From Crossaster papposus (lineage: Eukaryota > Echinodermata > Asteroidea > Velatida > Solasteridae): DNA of 64,000 nt. Shown piece by piece: positions 44,171 through 56,204 of this stretch. Position 1 is the stretch's first letter. Every line of letters starts with the position of its first letter. A program made the translations under genes and the position numbers. Below the pieces are notes generated by a model. It made no database searches. It was not told the DNA's origin and saw only the letters and a program-made list of their open reading frames with translations. The stretch lies in contig JBAIAA010000531.1 of NCBI GenBank assembly GCA_037893245.1, forward strand, positions 186,001-250,000. The letters run 5' to 3'.

Positions 44171-45784
44171 GAAGAGCACTAGAACGGCAATCCGGAGAAC
44201 ACTAGAACGGCAATCCGGAGAGTACTCTAACGGCAATCCGGAGAGCACTAGAACGGCAATCCGGAGAGCACTAGAACGGCAATCCGGAGAGCACTAGAAC
44301 GGCCATCTGGAAAGCACTAGAACGGCCATCCGAAGAGCACTAGAACGGCAATCCGAAGAGCACTAGAACGGCAATCCGGAGAGCACTAGAACGGCAATCC
44401 GGAGAGCACTAGAACGGCAATCCGGAGAGCACTAGAACGGCAATCCGGAGAGCACTAGAACGGCCATCTGGAGAGCACTAGAACGGCAATCCGGAGAGCA
44501 CTAGAACGGCCATCTGGAGAGCACTAGAACGGCAATCCGGAGAGCACTAGAACGGCAATCCGGAGAGCACTAGAACGGCAATCCGGAGAGCACTAGAACG
44601 GCAATCCGGAGAGCACTAGGACGGCAATCCGGAGAGCACTAGAATGGCCATCCGAAGAGCACTAGAATGGCCATCCGAAGAGCACTAGAACGGCAATCCA
44701 GAGAGCACTAGAACGGCAATCCGGAGAGCACTAGAACGGCAATCCGGAGAGCACTAGAACGACCATCCGAAGAGCACTAGAACGGCAATCCGGAGAGCAC
44801 TAGAACGGCAATCCGGAGAGCACTAGAACGGCAATCCGGAGAGCACTAGAACGGCAATCCGGAGAGCATTAGAATGGCCATCCGAAGAGCACTAGAATGG
44901 CCATCCGAAGAGCACTAGAACGGCAATCCAGAGAGCACTAGAACGGCAATCCGGAGAGCACTAGAACGGCAATCCGGAGAGCACTAGAACGACCATCCAA
45001 AGAGCACTAGAACGGCAATCCGGAAAGCACTAGATCGGCAATCCGGAGAGCACTAGAACGGCAATCCGGAGAGCACTAGAACGGCAATCCGGAGAGCACT
45101 AGAACGGCAATCCGGAGAGCACTAGAACGGCAATCCGGAGTGCACTAGAACGGCAATCCGGAGAGCACTAGAACGGCAATCCGGAGAGCACTAGAACGGC
45201 CATCCGAAGAGCACTAGAACGGCAATCCAGAGAGCACTAGAACGCCAATCCGGAGAGCACTAGAACGCCAATCCGGAGAGCACTAGAACGGCAATCCGGA
45301 GAGCACTAGAACGGCAATCCGGAGAGCACTAGAACGGCAATCCGGAGAGCACTAGAACGGCAATCCGGAGAGCACTAGAACGGCAATCCGGAGAGCACTA
45401 GAACGGCCATCTGAAGAGCACTAGAACGGCCATCTGAAGAGCACTAGAACGGCCATCCGAAGAGCACTAGAACGCCAATCCGGAGAGCACTAGAACGGCA
45501 ATCCGGAGAGCACTAGAACGACCATCCGAAGAGCACTAGAACGGCAATCCGGAGAGCACTAGAACGGCAATCCGGAGAGCACTAGAACGGCAATCCGGAG
45601 AGCACTAGAACGGCCATCCGAAGAGCACTAGAACGGCCATCCGGAGAGCACTAGAACGGCAATCCGGAGAGCACTAGAACGACCATCCGAAGAGCACTAG
45701 AACGGCAATCCGGAGAGCACTAGAACGGCAATCCGGAGAGCACTAGAACGGCAATCCAGAGAGCACTAGAACGGCAATCCGGAG
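44146..45784. repeat. 23-bp minisatellite, about 71 copies
   Basis: Unit GAGAGCACTAGAACGGCAAT plus CCG. Variants GGCCATCTG, GGCCATCCGAA, GACCATCCGAA and GCCAATCC are interspersed. A 10-unit (230 bp) block beginning AGAATGGCCATCCGAAGAGC repeats at 44641 and 44871, so a higher-order structure exists. Confidence 0.97.
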
Positions 45785-48450
45785 ATTGCTGGTTCAAACC
45801 CCAATATGTGCCCACTCCAGTCAATTTCTTTGTTTAATTTTTGGGTTGGTATACAGGTTTGTCAACATTGAATTGTTACCTTTGGTGAATATGGGTCCCC
45901 ATAATGTTTCACGGTAATATGTGCCATCTTGTTCACGGGGCAAATGAACACGCGTTGCTAGACGCGCGCACATTTTAGAATGAACGCATGATGAATTGGA
46001 AGCGCATGACTACATGACTCGAATTAAGATGTGTCGGGCAGCCATTTTGAAAAGAAAAAAAAAAAAAAAAAAGGGCCTCCTCCTTCCTTTTAAAAACAAG
46101 GCATGTTTTTTTATTTTTGGGGGCCTAATGTAATGCATAATTAATAATGTAATGTTTATTTAAATAAAACAGTAAAGAAAATACTTAATTGTTTTTTGGT
46201 TTTGTTATTATATTTACCTATAGTACTTTGCTCTGAACTGCATTTAACGTATAATATAATTTAATTTGACAAAAACAAATCTTTTTATAATTTTAATTAC
46301 ATTACAATCTTGTTATGGTTACTTAATACTTGTTTCTGATCTGGGACACCCATTCAGCTTGGATTAGGCAGGATCATGAACAATTTAAGTTATTGCAATT
46401 TCTTCAAATTGTACATTATCTAAAAGAGCTCGGAAAAAGGAAAAACATGAGGGGTAAATGATGTCAATATGGTAACTAGAAGGGAAGTTATGATTTTTTT
46501 AGTGATCGTGTTTTTTGGCCGTTTTAGGTGTGAAATAAGCACAAAGGTTGTGACCTATTCACGGGAGTCACGTGATCCGGTACGTGGCCGCGGCCGCGGG
46601 GCGCACTGTGTGGTGCTGCATATCCACCCCTGTTGTGTGATTTCATGGTATCGTCCAACCGTGACGTTTATGTTGAATATTTATATTGCTGGCTGAGCGC
46701 GCGTAACGAGATGCATTCATAATGCACATTGCACCCACGAGGCACGTCAAGTCTAGTCTACGTATTGCCTCGCCGCTGGGCCGCGCAACTAGTTTTTTTG
46801 TGCAACATATACATCGTCAATGAGCCATTTAATATTGCACAGTTTTCCGAAAGGAATTTTCCTGAAGAAAATTAAGGGCCCCCCTCAATAAGCCCAGATA
46901 ATACGGACGGCGCGCCGCGGAACAAATGAACGGGCTAGCTTGGTCTTGACCAAGACTACACTACCTCGGGCTACGGTATCCGGTACGAGATGCTGGTGTT
47001 TCATTATCTTGTCCAACCATGTTGCGTAATCATACTGTAGCGCCCTCTTGCGTTATTCTATATACATTTATTAATCACTGGTATGTACGCCGTGGGAGCG
47101 CGATGTATGCTTTAAATATTATAACAAAAAGGGCCGAGCCGGGAGTACTAATTTAATGTCAAAACTTAAATTTACCTCAAGTATTTACAATGACAAACAC
47201 TGTTGTCCATTTATAACACAATCCATTAACATTTTCCATTAATTATTATTTTTTGTTTTTCAGGGAGAAGAGGATTTAGAAAGAAACTGAAGAGACAAGA
47301 ATTATTTCATGTTTTGGCGTTTTCTTTTTGTGTTAAATTTAAATATTAAATCATTCTAAACAAATACGGTACCTAAAAATTACGAAAATATTTGCCTTGG
47401 CTTTACCTTTGAAATTATAGTACTAAGATTTGACATTTTGATGTAAAATACACGTTTATTTCTGTATACATGTAGGCATTACACGTACAAAAACATGTCA
47501 TCAACTGAAATGTTTAAAAAAACAAATACCGGACGGGTTTCTGCCCCGTGTGTATAATGGACAATATCGAGCGGCCTACCGCTTTCTGTTATCGCATTCC
47601 GTACCACTCGTCTGTGTAAATGAGCCGGTGAAGGCATTAAAAACATGTATTAAACAAGGAAGTAACTTATAAACCAATTAGTGTAGCGAATCTTTTGAGT
47701 ATTTTTAAACCCGGGTATTCCTTCAAACTTGCTCTATGGTTAAAACATGCAGGAAGGAACGTTAAAATAATCAAAAAAGTAAATTTGCGAAGAAAAAGAT
47801 GAACGTTAACGATAACCGGGATCGAACCACATATCTTTCGATCCCTAGCTCGCCTCTCTACCAACTAGGCTATCGGCGAGTTGGTTGAGGACAGCTGTTT
47901 TTTTACAGTTCTTTAATGTAATTCTATAAAAAATAGCGAACCGCTACACGGGTTAATATTAAGTGGTGTCTGATTAATTGAATAATTTAGATTTATTCAT
48001 CTATTCCTTGCCAACTGATTGGCTGGTGGGGGAGTGAGAAATAGTCGAGTCTAAGATAGGGGTGTGCAATGTTTCATACTTCGTGCACATATTAAACCAC
48101 ATTTGCCGCTAGTTCTCAAAGCTTACCGCTAGTAATATTAAATAAAAAGAGTGGTTTCTATGACTAACAAGGGTATATTGTTTCGTTCTTTTGCATTAAC
48201 AATTACATATGTTAACTCTAAAAGTCATTTTTTTATCGTTGAAGTTGGTGCTTCAAATTAGAATTGCCCGCACGTTGTAAAAGTTGGACGGGTGTTAATA
48301 CGGTCTTGATTTTCGGCCACAACTTCTGCGTCCAAAAGAGCCTCCACAAGGGCGCCACCAACGACCGCTGCCGTGATCCTGCCTACTTGGATAACCCCTC
48401 GACAGTAACACTGTTTCTTTTGGGTATCCCTTGTGAGCTGAATGGTATTT
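45785..48450. other. Intergenic stretch, no supported gene
   Basis: 46550-46990 is locally GC- and CpG-rich (GTGGCCGCGGCCGCGGGG, a NotI site) and could be a promoter patch. The rest is AT-rich. An open stretch after TTTTTCAG at 47262 is too short to call. Confidence 0.35.
47815..47885 (-). repeat. tRNA-like sequence
   Basis: Minus strand GCCGATAGCCTAGTTGGTAG (A box) and GTGGTTCGATCCCGGTT (B box). The anticodon and acceptor stems pair poorly, so a tRNA-related SINE head or tRNA pseudogene is more likely than a working tRNA. Confidence 0.5.
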
Positions 48451-51400
48451 AGCTGTTTCGGCATTTCAGCCGAAACAGCTATTGTAATCGTTAAAGTTTT
48501 TTTTATTCTTTTTTTTTTTTTTTTTTTAGCTGTTTCGGCATTTCAGCCGAAACAGCTTTTGTTTTCGTTAAAGTTTTTTTTTTTCTTTTTTTTTTTTTTC
48601 CTTTTTTTTTTTTCCACTTTCAGTGTTTTTACCCATAGGATTTACACACGTTTGTTCTGCCAATACACTTTGGCACTTTGGTGATTCCAATCTACTTGAG
48701 ACTTGGCATACATTTAGACAACCACCCAAGGACGGTCCTAGAACAAATTCGTCGCGATTACATAATTCTTGGTCACGTGACGTCACGTTAAAGGTGCAAT
48801 TTTCCCCCATAGGTTTTGTACACGTTTTTCTTCAGACTATTTAATTTGACAGTTTGGTGAATCTGATTGACTTGAAACTTAGCACACACCTCGACCACCA
48901 TCCCCAGGAGGTCCAGGAGACAAATCGTCATGATGACGTCATCGTGGGTCATGTGACGTTACACAAAAGGTGCAGTTTTTAAGACCCTCTATCTCTGGAA
49001 GTACACGTCCGATTGGGGTCAAATTTGGTTTGCAAGTATTCGAGGATGTGTTATAGACGAAAATTACGATGACGTAATTATGACATCATCGGGTGTCATG
49101 TGACGTCACATTAAAGGTTCAATTTTCTCCATAGGTTTTGTACACGTTTTTCTTCAAAATATTGAATTTGACACTTCTGTCAATTCGATCGACTTGAGAC
49201 TTAGCACAGACCTCGACCACCATCCTTAGGAGGGTCAAGAACAAAATAATCAAGATGACGTCATCGGGGGTCATGTGACGTCACATTAAAGGTAGTTTTT
49301 AAGACCGTCTAACTCTGAAAGTACAAGTCCGGTTGGGGTCAAACTTGGTTTGCAAGTATTCGAGGATGTGTTATAGACAAAAAATAGGATGACGTAATTA
49401 TGACATCATCGGGTGTCATGTGACGTCACATTAAAGGTTCAATTTTCTCCATAGGTTTTGTACACGTTTTTCTTCAGACTATTGAATTTGACAATTTGGT
49501 AAATCCGATCGACTTCGGACTTGGCACACACCTCGACCAACATACCCAGGAGGGCCAAGGGGGAAATCGTCAGGATGACGTCATCGTGGGTCATATGACG
49601 TCACATTAAAGGGGCAGATTTTAGGACCCTCTATCTCTGGAAGTACATGTCTGATTGGGGCCAAACTTGGTATGCAAGTATTCCAGAATGTGTAATAGAC
49701 GAAAATTAAGATGACATCATGATGACATCATCGGGTGTCATGTGACGTCACTTTAAAGGTGTAGTTTTTCCCATAGGATTTGTACACGTATTTTTCAACT
49801 TATATATCTTGGGAAAATTGACAAATCAAATCGATTTCAGACTTGGCACACACATAATGAAAGTTATCTTAGACATCCGAAACAGCTCTGTGTTTGTCCA
49901 CAAACACATGTCTAGTTTTTTTTTTTTCCTGTTTCAGACTTTTTCCCATAGGATTTGTACACGTTTCGTTCAGCCAATACACTTTGACACTTTGGTAAAT
50001 CCGATCGACTTGAAACTTGGCATACAATAAGAACACCACCCACGGATGGTCCTAGAAGAAATTCGTCGCGATTACGTCATTCATGGTCACGTGACGTCAC
50101 GTTAAAGGTGCAATTTTTCCCCATAGGTTTTGTACACGTTTTCATCCAGACTATTGACTTTGACACTTTAGTAAATCCGATTGACCTAAAAGTTAGCAAA
50201 CACCTCAACCACCATCCTCAGAAGGGTCAATATGAAAATCGCCATGATGACGTCATCGGGGGTCATGTGACGTCACATTAAAGGTTCAGTTTTTAGGACC
50301 CCCTATCTCTGGAAGTACAAGTCCGATTAGTGTCAAACTTGGTATACAGGTATTCCGGGATGTGTTATATACGAAAATTAAGGTGACGTCATAATGATGT
50401 CATAACGACGTCATGTGACGTCACATTAAAGGTGTAGTTTTCCCCATAAGATTTGTACACGTTTTTTCACCCGATATATATTTGGCACTTTGGTAAATCC
50501 GATCGACTTCAGACTTGGCTAGCTACTCTTAGCATACTACCCATGGATGATTCTAGAAGAAATTCGTCACGATTACGTCATTCATGGTCACGTGACGTCA
50601 CGTTAAAGGTGCAATTTTCCCCCATAGGTTTTGTACACGTTTTCATCCAGACTATTGACTTTAACACTTTAATAAATCCGATTGACCTAAAAGTTAGCAC
50701 ACACCTCAACCACCATCCTCAGAAGGGCCAATGTGAAAATCGGCATGATGACGTCATCGGGGGTCATGTGACGTCATATTAAAGGTTCGGTTTTTAGGAC
50801 CCTCTTTCTCTGGAAGTACAAGTCCGATTAGTGTCAAACTTGGTATACAGGTATTCCGGGATGTGTTATATACGAAAATTAAGGTGACGTCATAATGACG
50901 TCATAATGACGTCATGTGACGTCACATTAAAGGTGTAGTTTTCCCCATAAGATTTGTACACGTTTTTTCACCAGACTATTGACTTTGACACTGGTAAATC
51001 CGATCGACTTCCGACTTAGCACACACTTCGATCACCATCCCCAGGAGGGCCAAGATAAAAATCGTCATGATGACGTCTTCGTGGGTCATGTGACGTCACA
51101 TTAAAGGTGCATTTTTTTGGACCCTCTATCTCTGGAAGTACAGGTCCGATTGTGCTCAAACGTGGTTTACAGGTATTCCGGGATATGCTATAGATATAAA
51201 TGGAGGTGATGGCATGATGACGTCATCGGGTGTAATGTGGCGTCACCTTAAAGGTGTAGTTGTTAAGACCCTCTATCTCTAGAAGTACAGGTCCGATTGG
51301 GGTCAAACTTGGTATGCACGTATTCCGGGATGTGTTATAGGTATACATTGAGCTGACCTAATGGTAACGACATCGGGTGTCATGTGACGTCACATTAAAG

Positions 51401-51683
51401 GTGAGTTTTCAAGACCATCTATCTCTGAAAGTACAAGTCCGATTTGGGTCAAACTTGGTACGCAAGTATTTCGGGATGTGTTATAGGTATTAATTGAGGT
51501 CATGTCATGATTATGTCATCGGGTGTAATGAGATGTCACATTAAAGGTGTATTTGTTATAGTTTTAGATGAATGTTTTTGTCATTTTTGTCACATTTGTT
51601 ATCAATATAAGTATGTTGTGATGGTGTCATAGAATCATTTAACACTGCCGAAACAGCTAGTGTTTGTCCACAAACACATCTAG
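48451..51683. mobile_element. Helitron-like non-autonomous element cluster
   Basis: Left side: two copies of a 30-bp hairpin AGCTGTTTCGGCatttcaGCCGAAACAGCT type (48451-48480, 48528-48557). Right side: hairpin GTGTTTGTCCACAAACAC then ATCTAG followed by T (51660-51684); the same ending also occurs internally at 49888-49915. A hairpin a few bases before CTAG with T following is the classic Helitron 3' end. The interior is about ten diverged tandem blocks of roughly 300 bp with TTTGTACACGTTTTTCTTCA, CTCTATCTCTGGAAGTAC and many GTGACGTCAC words. No Rep/helicase ORF. Confidence 0.7.
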
Positions 51684-51689
51684 TTTGTC

Positions 51690-53055
51690 TTTGTTGTCAT
51701 GGTTATGTTTTGTATTCTTTGCAATTTTAGTCTGTGCATTTGTTGATGTTTCCCGAGAAATAAAATAGAGAATAGAGAATGAAGACGTCGTCCAATCTGG
51801 GCTAGCCTTTTTCTCAACTCTATCAAAAGTATCATTCGTTGGCGTTGATGTTGTTTACTTAAACCATGCTTTATAAACACAAAGTATAGCGGTCGTCGGG
51901 ATACATTATTTCCTCTTTATTTCTCTTACCAGATACAGATCGCGTGTCAAAAACACTGAATGGTGTGGTGGGCTAGATGACATCGACAAAACCGGGATTC
52001 CCACAAAAATAAATCGTCTGCTTCTCTTTAGAATAGTCGAGCCTCGAGGATCGGAACAGCATCAACATTTTCTTCTTGGCACAGACGGAGTATTGCATGT
52101 TCTCCTGACTTATCGAGTGTTCAGACCAACACATTGTAGGTCTGTATAGGGTACCCGTCCATAATATGTCCATATGGAGGAAACATCCATAATGGAGAAT
52201 ACTGAATAGCTAGCTACACGTTAGCTACCGCCGGTAGTTAGGCCGGCCGCACGCACGCCCCGCGCACACACATTATTTTGAATGTGTCATTACTCATTTT
52301 GGCCTATAAGAACCGAGTTCGTGAAAATTTGTCCATAATACCCCCGTCTTAGGCTAAATACTGGTTGTTCTCGCTTCCATAATTTGTTTTACCCCCCAAA
52401 ATGTTGATTCTTACTTCTAGGCCTTTCATAATGGCTCAAATGTTCTCCCATGACGTACATGGAGAAAAAAAAAGCAGATAGGGAATTTCCCTTAAAAAGC
52501 TCATTCAATTTCCAGAGGGTGGACGGGCTGTGGACGTGTATAACTATAAGTCCACAATCCGTATAAGCTCTTTCTGCACCCGGTCCACACGAGTATGAAA
52601 GGATATAGAGGTGGTTTTTTTATCAAATCCGGCAGTAACAAAATTTCACCCCCAAATTTTGATTCTGGCCCATGTTTTCCCTATTTTTTTAATAACCCAA
52701 AAGGCCGACTGTGGACGTGTGCAAGTCCACAATCCATAACCTCTTCCCGCATCCTGTTTGTACTTTCCACATGTTTTGTACACAATCGGGGACGTTTGGC
52801 AATAATAGGGGACCCTTATTGTGCTCTATTGTTCAGCATCCCGATTTGAATGCAGAAACAAATTACACACACACACAAAAGAAATTGTACAAGCAAAAAG
52901 CAATGTATATAAATTAACTTTTAATAAAACAACAACAATCAGAGTAGACAATTATCTTACATGATCATAATTCCATCCCAAACTTAGAAGAAAAAAAAGA
53001 CACGCGAAGTTGGTTCCGGGTCGGTTTTGCACAGCATTACTGCTCACACACAATC
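51690..53055. other. Intergenic stretch
   Basis: 52505-52760 carries two copies of the GTGGACGTGT-AGTCCACAATCC hairpin repeat. No gene is supported apart from the doubtful ORF at 51973-52173. Confidence 0.4.
51973..52173 (-). CDS. Unidentified minus-strand ORF, doubtful
   Basis: 66-codon ORF with a Lys/Cys-rich middle (CAKKKMLMLFRSSRLDYSK) in a non-repetitive stretch. No family recognised and no clear splice partner. It could be a chance ORF or a UTR. Confidence 0.15.
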   Translation of the reverse strand: MDILWTGTLYRPTMCWSEHSISQENMQYSVCAKKKMLMLFRSSRLDYSKEKQTIYFCGNPGFVDVI

Positions 53056-53100
53056 ATGGCAGCCGGCTACGTCAACAGACGAACCAACGTTCGCGGATCT
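53056..53100 (+). CDS. Candidate first exon of a plus-strand gene
   Basis: ATG followed by 15 codons (MAAGYVNRRTNVRGS) ending exactly at a GTATGT donor, in a locally GC-richer non-repeat patch. It could be a short initiator exon. I found no convincing downstream exon, and it would run antisense into KIN. Confidence 0.25.
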
Positions 53101-53495
53101 GTATGTCAGTTATACAAATATTGATAGCTTTAAATTGTAAAATGAGAGGAATAGTATATCACTTGGTAAAATCTGGACTTTTGTCTTTCACTCTGAACCA
53201 CTCAATATTTATATACTATTACATTATTATCCATGCCTTTAACAATGATGCTAGGGTGTGGATTTGATAAGGAATTGAACTTAAGTTTTAAAGGTCTACA
53301 TGTACAATGTAAGTTGAATGTTTCCGTATATGGTTTTAATAATTACATGTACATAGTCATACCAAACATGCTGCTTTCTTATTTGAAACATTTTACACAA
53401 ACAAATTCATGTGTAATATGAAGAAAAAACCGAACGAAACAAGTTTTAACATTTGTTGTTATAAAAATTAAAAATATGACAAGAGTTTTTTCCTT

Positions 53496-53930
53496 AAAGG
53501 TAGTATACACTATTTGCAAGTTACATATAAAAGAAATACTTAATTATTGATTGGTAATTGCTTGAATCATCATTAATTAATAATTGGATTTCTGGGATTC
53601 ATTTTATAGTAAATATTGTTTAATAACTGACATGTCCTAAGTTTCACAATCATGGATGCTGGGAAAAGCAAAAAAACAGCGTTCGTTTTCAACCGAAGTC
53701 AGGCAGTGGTTTTTATGTTGTTTTGATTTTTTCGCGTTCGCTGTCCGGCGATTGTTAATTTGTTTTTATAAAATTAAATTTCCGCAACAATTACAGGATA
53801 TCTAGCGCAATCATTTTGCTAAAGTGGCTACAATCATTATTTACTTTCAAATAAGTAAGATTTGTTTTAATAATTCGGTATAATTTTGTATAATATCTGC
53901 AAATGGTGTACCGTATTTCACCTTTAACTG
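53496..53930. mobile_element. MITE family F2 copy
   Basis: TTAAAGGTAGTATACACTAT start, body GCGTTCGTTTTCAACCG and GCTGTCCGGCG, end AATGGTGTACCGTATTTCACCTTTAA; a short internal duplication near 53540-53600 makes it longer than the reference. Confidence 0.8.
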
Positions 53931-54164
53931 TAGGTGAATAACGGTATCCTGTGAAATCCTGTGAAATCACGGCACATGGTATGCTGTGGTTTTCAAGAAG
54001 AGTGGAATTTCGTCTGAATTTCCAACAATTGCTAAAAAAAATGAATATTTTCAAACATTGCCCTAATTTATTAAATTTAGTTTGTCCACATTTTATTTGC
54101 CATACAGTTCGTGAGCCTGAGTCTAGTTTCCTGACTTGATAAACTGACGTCTGTCTGTTTTTTC

Positions 54165-54345
54165 TGAACGAAGTCAAGGAACAAGACTGCAAAATTAGCA
54201 CTTGTTTTTAGGTTTTTCCAGCATCTATTAAAAAAAGTTAAACGGGTCAGCGTCGCTATATTTACTATAAAATGCAGGTCCCCTAGCCCACTCAATATTT
54301 TAAAATTACAGCAAAAGCAAATGGTGTATACTATCGCTCTAAATA
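54165..54345. mobile_element. MITE family F2, inverted fragment
   Basis: ACTTGTTTTTAGG, TTTTCCAGCATCTATTAA and AAAATGCAGGTCCCC are degenerate F2; it ends AAATGGTGTATACTATCGCTC. Confidence 0.55.
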
Positions 54346-54347
54346 CT

Positions 54348-54353
54348 TTTATT
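54348..54353 (-). promoter_or_regulatory. Possible KIN polyadenylation signal
   Basis: AATAAA on the minus strand about 465 bp after the KIN stop. Other A/T-rich hexamers exist nearby, and this one lies just outside a MITE fragment, so it is tentative. Confidence 0.25.
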
Positions 54354-54817
54354 CCACAATTGTTTTACTTTTTCTGTAAAAATCCAACAGGTTCTAATGG
54401 AAATGTACTGTGAAATGTCTGGTTGTATCCTGTTGGATTCAGCAGGGTTAGGGTAAACAGCTATTCACCATGGTGACTAAAGCAATTAACTATGTACCAA
54501 AACTGAAGTCGCACTCACAAAATACAGTGTACCTGATTCAGACATGAGCCCAATTTCATAGCGCTGCTTAACCGCTGATTTTGTGCTCAACAGAGCCTCC
54601 ACGTAGTGCACGTAGTGCAAGCACTAAGCACTGCAAAAGCATGCACTAAGTTGCTTAACATGCGCCACCGTTAGCACATCAACACCATAATATTGTGCTT
54701 TTAAAGCAGCATAATATTCTGCTACAGTAAGTAGGACTTTCTGGTAACTGTTAAGCAGCGCTATACATTGGGCCATGGTCTACACGTTCTCATTTGACAT
54801 GCAAGGTTTTGTAGCTG

Positions 54818-54892
54818 TCACGTGTCCTGTGAGGCAAGCTTGGATACATCCTCATATGGAATGCCACTCACTGTCTTTCCTGTCATTGGTCC
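54818..54892 (-). CDS. KIN: KIN exon e (terminal, with stop)
   Basis: Codes GPMTGKTVSGIPYEDVSKLA then SQDT and TGA. Acceptor GTAATCAG, phase 0. The LQT|GPMTGK join matches the family's TGPLKG-type segment. Confidence 0.95.
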   Translation of the reverse strand, partial: GPMTGKTVSGIPYEDVSKLASQDT

Positions 54893-56139
54893 CTGATTAC
54901 ATCGAACACATACAGGCAAAAAAGAAAGAAATGAAATCTCATCATCAACGCAATATATTACATTTGTTTTAAGTGAGGAGCGTGGCCTGTCATAATTCGA
55001 AAGCAGTGTCGAAGTTAGTCCACCCCCCCCCCCCACCCAAGGCCCCCCCCCCCACCCCAAGGCCCCCCCTGCCCAGCCCCCCCCCCCCCCCCCCAGGTCC
55101 CCCCTGCCCAGGTCCCCCCTGCCCAGGTCCCCCCCTGCCCAGGTCCCCCCCTGCCCAGGTCCCCCCCTGCCCAGGTCCCCCCCTGCCCAGGTCCCCCCCT
55201 GCCCAGGTCCCCCCCTGCCCAGGTCCCCCCCTGCCCAGGTCCCCCCCTGCCCAGGTCCCCCCCTGCCCAGGTCCCCCCCTGCCCAGGTCCCCCCTGCCCA
55301 GGTCCCCCCCTGCCCAGGTCCCCCCCTGCCCAGGTCCCCCCCCCCCCCCTGCCCAGGTCCCCCTGCCCAGGTCCCTGCCCAGGTCCCTGCCCAGGTCCCT
55401 GCCCAGGTCCCTGCCCAGGTCCCTGCCCAGGTCCCTGCCCAGGTCCCTGCCCAGGTCCCTGCCCTAAGGTCCCCCCGCCCTAAGGTCCCCCGCCCTAAGG
55501 TCCCCCGCCCTAAGGTCCCCCGCCCTAAGGTCCCCTCCCCTAAGGTCCCCTCCCCTAAGGTCCCCTCCCCTAAGGTCCCCTCCCCTAAGGTCCCCCCCTA
55601 AGGTCCCCCCCTCTATGGTTCCCCCTAAGGTCCCCCCTCTATGGTCCCCTCTATGGTCCCCCCTCTATGGTCCCCTCTATGGTCCCCCCTATGGTCCCCC
55701 CTATGGTCCCCCCTATGGTCCCCCCTATGGTCCCCCCTATGGTCCCCCCCAAGGTCCCCCCTAAGGCCCCCCTAAGGTCCCCCTAAGGTCCCCCGCCCTA
55801 AGGTCCCCCGCCCTAAGGTCCCCCCCCCTAAGGTCCCCTCCCCTAAGGTCCCCTCCCCTAAGGTCCCCTCCCCTAAGGTCCCCTCCCCTAAGGTCCCCTC
55901 CCCTAAGGTCCCCTCCCCTAAGGTCCCCCCCTAAGGTCCCCCCCTCTATGGTTCCCCCTAAGGTCCCCCCTCTATGGTCCCCTCTATGGTCCCCCCTATG
56001 GTCCCCCTATGGTCCCCCTATGGTCCCCCCTATGGTCCCCCCAAGGTCCCCCCTAAGGCCCCCCTAAGGTCCCCCTAAGGTCCCCCTAAGGTCCCCCTAA
56101 GGTCCCCCCTAAGGTCCCCCCTAAGGTCCCCCCCCCCAA

Positions 56140-56204
<65 letters not shown>

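Noticed and set aside
44146-45784. CRISPR array
   Set aside because: Units are contiguous 23-mers with no unique spacers, and the context is a eukaryotic genome with introns and LINEs.
47815-47885. Functional tRNA gene
   Set aside because: A and B boxes are present, but the anticodon arm and acceptor stem do not pair well; treated as tRNA-like.
54973-55467. 164-codon proline-rich ORF
   Set aside because: It is a reading of the CCCCCCTGCCCAGGT array inside the KIN intron, on the opposite strand; no coding signal beyond the repeat.
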